From Gillisia sp. Hel1_33_143 (GTDB taxonomy: Bacteria; Bacteroidota; Bacteroidia; Flavobacteriales; Flavobacteriaceae), in the NCBI RefSeq assembly GCF_900104765.1, contig NZ_LT629737.1:2418001-2482000 (forward strand): DNA of 64,000 nucleotides. The letters are read 5' to 3'. A program made the translations under genes and the position numbers. Positions 61,722 to 64,000 of this stretch are shown here, one piece after another. The notes beneath the pieces were generated by a model. The model was not told where the DNA came from. It did no database searches and was given only the letters and a program-made list of their open reading frames with translations. Each line of letters opens with the position of its first letter. The first letter of the stretch is position 1.

Positions 61722-62861
61722 TTAATCCAGAGGTTTGAAAAAGGTAGGTTTGTAATCTTTTAAAAGCTCAGGATGAAATATGGAAATTAAATCTTTAAGT
61801 ACAAGATCCGGCCTATTTGGAGCTAATTCATAATATAAGACACCACCGGTAGCTCCCATAGTATTGCTATAAGTGAAAACCTTTTTGTTTTGAACGGCCT
61901 TAAATTGTTTGTAATGTTGGGAAGTTTCGTATAACTGCTCATAACTTTGAAATTGACCTGGAGCCACCCAGAAATCTGCGTTTTGAGCATCGTTGAGAAC
62001 AGATTCAAAGGAGAGAGCTTTACTGCCACTTCCTTCTGTGTCTTTATAAATATATGATGCGTTGGCATCTTTAATGAATTGAGCCTGCCAAGAATTTCCG
62101 TAGGGTACAAACCATGAATCTTTATACATAGACCCTGCGATGACTAATGGGGTTTCATCTACAGATTGTGCTAGTTGCTTTGCTTCCTTATAATTCTTAG
62201 CAATATCATCGTAAATTTCTTCCGCTTCTTCAGATTTATCGAAAAGGGCTCCAAAGAATTTGATCCATTCTGCTTTTCCCAAAGGAGATTCTTCGGTCCA
62301 ATCTCCATTAAAGATCACTGGAATTCCACTTTTCTCAATAGTGTTATAGGTTTTATTATTACCATCTATGGCAAAACCTATAACAAGATCAGGTTCTAAT
62401 GTGATAAGAATTTCGGTATTGATCGCTTCATTTTTACCAAGCTCTACGATCTTATTTTCAGCTATTAAAGCTCTTGTAGTTTCTGAAGAAATATAATCCA
62501 ACCCGGGGAAACCTATTAAAGCTTCAGTTTCATCTAAAGCTTCAAGTGAAGGGATGTGAGTAGTGGAAGTGAGGACAATACGTTTTATAGGAATATTAAT
62601 TTTTTTATCGAATTCTATTGTAGATGGTACTTTACTTTCATCTTCTACCAATAGATATTTAAAACTTTTTTCGGCATTTGGCCAAGGATCTGTAATGGTT
62701 AAAATCTTATATCCGTTGTATTTCGAAATGGTAAATCCATGCGCATTTTCAATTTTCAAAGATTCGCCGATTTCTTGAGAAGTAGAATCTACTTCATTCT
62801 TTTCTTCATTTTTACAAGAGAGGAAAAGCAGGGAAATGAATAAAATTAGAATAGGTCTCAA
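61722..62861 (-). CDS. btuF: BtuF-like periplasmic binding lipoprotein
   Basis: A 379-residue lipoprotein with lipobox ISLLFLSCKN (cysteine 16). The TroA-type fold has RIVLTSTTHIPSLEALDETE, ALIGFPGLDYISS, LITLEPDLVIGFAID, and YELAPNRPDLVLKDLISIFH near the C-terminus. It should capture B12 or cobinamide in the periplasm and pass it to the permease. Ligand choice rests on the adjacent riboswitch. It leads the minus-strand operon, with a TACTTTTG element 17 bases upstream. Confidence 0.88.
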   Translation of the reverse strand: MRPILILFISLLFLSCKNEEKNEVDSTSQEIGESLKIENAHGFTISKYNGYKILTITDPWPNAEKSFKYLLVEDESKVPSTIEFDKKINIPIKRIVLTSTTHIPSLEALDETEALIGFPGLDYISSETTRALIAENKIVELGKNEAINTEILITLEPDLVIGFAIDGNNKTYNTIEKSGIPVIFNGDWTEESPLGKAEWIKFFGALFDKSEEAEEIYDDIAKNYKEAKQLAQSVDETPLVIAGSMYKDSWFVPYGNSWQAQFIKDANASYIYKDTEGSGSKALSFESVLNDAQNADFWVAPGQFQSYEQLYETSQHYKQFKAVQNKKVFTYSNTMGATGGVLYYELAPNRPDLVLKDLISIFHPELLKDYKPTFFKPLD

Positions 62862-62877
62862 AGATTTAATTTTGGTT

Positions 62878-62885
62878 CAAAAGTA
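62878..62885 (-). promoter_or_regulatory. -7 promoter element of the btuFCD operon
   Basis: The complement of 62878-62885 reads TACTTTTG, an exact TAnnTTTG match, 17 bases before the btuF start. The -33 region has no clear TTG. Confidence 0.45.
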
Positions 62886-62977
62886 AGATTATTTAGAATT
62901 TTTACATCTTAAGAAACATAAATGTTTAATTTCGCATCGAATTTTTGGTTTGACATGGAGATTATCTAAATAAATAA

Positions 62978-63200
62978 TAGCCTGTCAATTAAAAGGGAAT
63001 CAGGAAAATTGAAATTTTTAAAAGAATACATACTCTTTAAAAGTTTTGATGTAATGCCTGAGCTGTTCCCGCAACTGTATGCTTAGTCTAAGACGGTATT
63101 TTGCCGAATTAGATGCTTGATGTTATTACTTCAAAAAAACCACTGTTCTTTTTTGAATGGGAAGGTAAATATCAAGACGCGAGCCAGGAGACCTGCCAAT
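62978..63200 (+). ncRNA. Cobalamin riboswitch
   Basis: The conserved segments are in order: AAGGGAATCAGG at 62993-63004, the B12 box region GAGCTGTTCCCGCAACTGTA at about 63060-63079, and GCGAGCCAGGAGACCTGCC at about 63179-63196. Together these are diagnostic of the B12-sensing leader RNA, which lowers expression of the downstream gene when adenosylcobalamin is bound. The downstream gene is the BtuB-like receptor at 63280. The boundaries are approximate. Confidence 0.93.
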
Positions 63201-63265
63201 ATTCACCAAATGTCAAACTTTCGGGATAAAAGTTTGGTGTAGTATACTACATCTTTTCTCCTGGC
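63183..63265 (+). promoter_or_regulatory. Candidate expression platform of the riboswitch
   Basis: GCCAGGAGA at 63183-63191 in the aptamer is exactly complementary to TCTCCTGGC at 63257-63265, which ends 14 bases before the receptor ATG. Between them, CACCAAA (63204-63210)/TTTGGTG (63233-63239) and CAAACTTT (63214-63221)/AAAGTTTG (63229-63236) are overlapping, mutually exclusive pairings. This suggests switching at the level of translation start; the direction is not decided. Confidence 0.5.
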
Positions 63266-63279
63266 AATAATTTAAAAAC

Positions 63280-64000
63280 ATGTTTAAAAAATTATGGGTA
63301 TGCAGTGCATTGTTATGCACCGGTTTGTCTTTCGCACAACAAACCAAAATCGAATCTTTAGACAGCGTAGTGCTAATAGATTCAAAATTTGAACTGAAAC
63401 GTGAGAATAGTGGTAAGGTAGTTACCAAAATTTCAGCTAAAGATTTAGAGAAAAGCGCCGGGCTAACCATTCCGGATCTAATTAACAAGGTTTCCGGAAT
63501 TGAGATTAATGGAACTAGAAGCACCGATGGTCAGAATCTTGGATATTATGTTCGAGGAGGAAGAAACCGACAGGTATTAATTTTGGTAGATGGGGTTCAA
63601 TTAAGTGATCCTTCTTCTATCGCAAATGATTTTGACCTTCGATTATTGCCGTTGGATCAAGTAGCTTCAATAGAAATTGTAAAAGGAGCGTCTAGTACTT
63701 TGTATGGCTCTGGAGCTGCAACCGCAGTTATTAATATTACTACGAAGACTCCAAAAGATAAAAAGATATCGCTACAGTTACAATCTACTTTGGGTACCAA
63801 TCAATCGCAAAATAATCAAGATTATGATATAGCACAATTTGATAATTCTGTTGGTGTAAGCGGAAAGTTATCTAAGTTCGATTATCAGGTAAATTTTAGC
63901 AACAGATATTCAGAAAATATGTCTTCTATAAATTCTGAAGATGAAACTGTTCAATTTGAAGATGATCCTTTTTCAAAATACAATGTATATGCAAGACTTG
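63280..64000 (+). CDS. btuB: BtuB-like TonB-dependent vitamin B12 receptor, 3' end missing
   Basis: The first 240 residues of an outer-membrane receptor that continues past the window. It has a signal peptide (VCSALLCTGLSFAQQ), a likely TonB box (SLDSVVLID), and a plug domain: SGKVVTKISAKDLEKSAG, LTIPDLINKVSGIEINGTRS, YYVRGGRNRQVLILVDGVQL and EIVKGASSTLYGSGAATAVI. The barrel strands start near residue 165. The cobalamin riboswitch upstream and the divergent btuFCD-like operon support B12 as ligand. It should be repressed when B12 is plentiful. Confidence 0.9.
   Translation, partial: MFKKLWVCSALLCTGLSFAQQTKIESLDSVVLIDSKFELKRENSGKVVTKISAKDLEKSAGLTIPDLINKVSGIEINGTRSTDGQNLGYYVRGGRNRQVLILVDGVQLSDPSSIANDFDLRLLPLDQVASIEIVKGASSTLYGSGAATAVINITTKTPKDKKISLQLQSTLGTNQSQNNQDYDIAQFDNSVGVSGKLSKFDYQVNFSNRYSENMSSINSEDETVQFEDDPFSKYNVYARL

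Noticed and set aside
63213-63524. Minus-strand 103-residue frame at the btuB start
   Set aside because: It overlaps the btuB signal and plug region and the leader; there is no motif and no promoter.
1-64000. Mobile elements, phage genes, defence systems, tRNA or rRNA genes
   Set aside because: I looked in the gaps and among the frames and found no transposase, integrase, phage, nuclease-defence or structured RNA gene other than the riboswitch and the small RNA candidate.

Overview
The window is a gene-dense, AT-rich stretch of core chromosome from a member of the Bacteroidota, most likely the family Flavobacteriaceae (Gramella/Christiangramia-like; genus not proven). The evidence is: TonB-dependent receptors, LytTR/LytS signalling, ECF sigma factors with membrane anti-sigma factors, the alternative GlmU-like protein, DUF4199 and 2TM proteins, a type B L31, lipoproteins ending their signal in a lipobox cysteine, weak Shine-Dalgarno sequences, and promoters of the Bacteroidota form TTG-N18/19-TAnnTTTG in front of rpmE2 and rpmH. 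I see no rRNA, tRNA, insertion sequence, prophage, CRISPR array or recognisable defence system.

Layout. 1-5.2 kb: the 3' part of a TonB-dependent receptor, a TPR-like secreted protein, and a LytS-type kinase / 2TM / LytTR signalling group. 5.5-7.5 kb: an ECF sigma/anti-sigma pair behind a Cu-Zn superoxide dismutase lipoprotein. 7.6-14.9 kb: an alpha/beta hydrolase-OsmC fusion, a lipid kinase, an App1-like phosphatase, Tex, an M28 peptidase and a YtxH protein. 15-22.6 kb: an osmo-adaptation cluster with a fused trehalose-phosphate synthase/phosphatase divergent from a GH15 enzyme, then two MscS channels. 22.6-23.7 kb: a secreted M43-type metalloprotease. 23.9-31.9 kb: a fatty-acid beta-oxidation cluster (acyl-CoA dehydrogenase, thiolase, fused hydroxyacyl-CoA dehydrogenase/enoyl-CoA hydratase, MarR regulator, acyl-CoA ligase). 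32-37.1 kb: PurL and an RNA methyltransferase. 37.2-39.9 kb: a BNR-repeat lipoprotein and an ECF sigma / anti-sigma / CpxP-like trio. 40-45.4 kb: a candidate small RNA and an envelope operon (DUF4199, GT2, phosphohexomutase, MsbA-like ABC exporter). 45.5-52.6 kb: L31, a GlmU-like protein, MtaB, small proteins, a lytic transglycosylase, a TlpA-like protein and L34. 52.7-59.8 kb: CarB and then a set of small membrane and metabolic genes ending with RmuC. 59.9-64 kb: a vitamin B12 uptake locus, with btuF-btuC-btuD-like genes on the minus strand and, divergently, a cobalamin riboswitch followed by a BtuB-like receptor that runs off the window.

How the genes fit together. The beta-oxidation genes form one minus-strand operon led by the MarR gene, which has a perfect 18-bp palindrome just upstream of its start. 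The trehalose and channel genes together can make, degrade and release an osmolyte. The B12 locus supplies outer-membrane receptor, binding protein, permease and ATPase. The most interesting unexplained items are a predicted small RNA at about 40046-40166 with two hairpins that both show CCCCAAG, an ECF trio whose anti-sigma-like protein carries a duplicated GFKIPxxYF motif, and a B12 ATPase gene with no ATG, GTG or TTG start before its Walker A motif. I found no clearly new multi-gene system.
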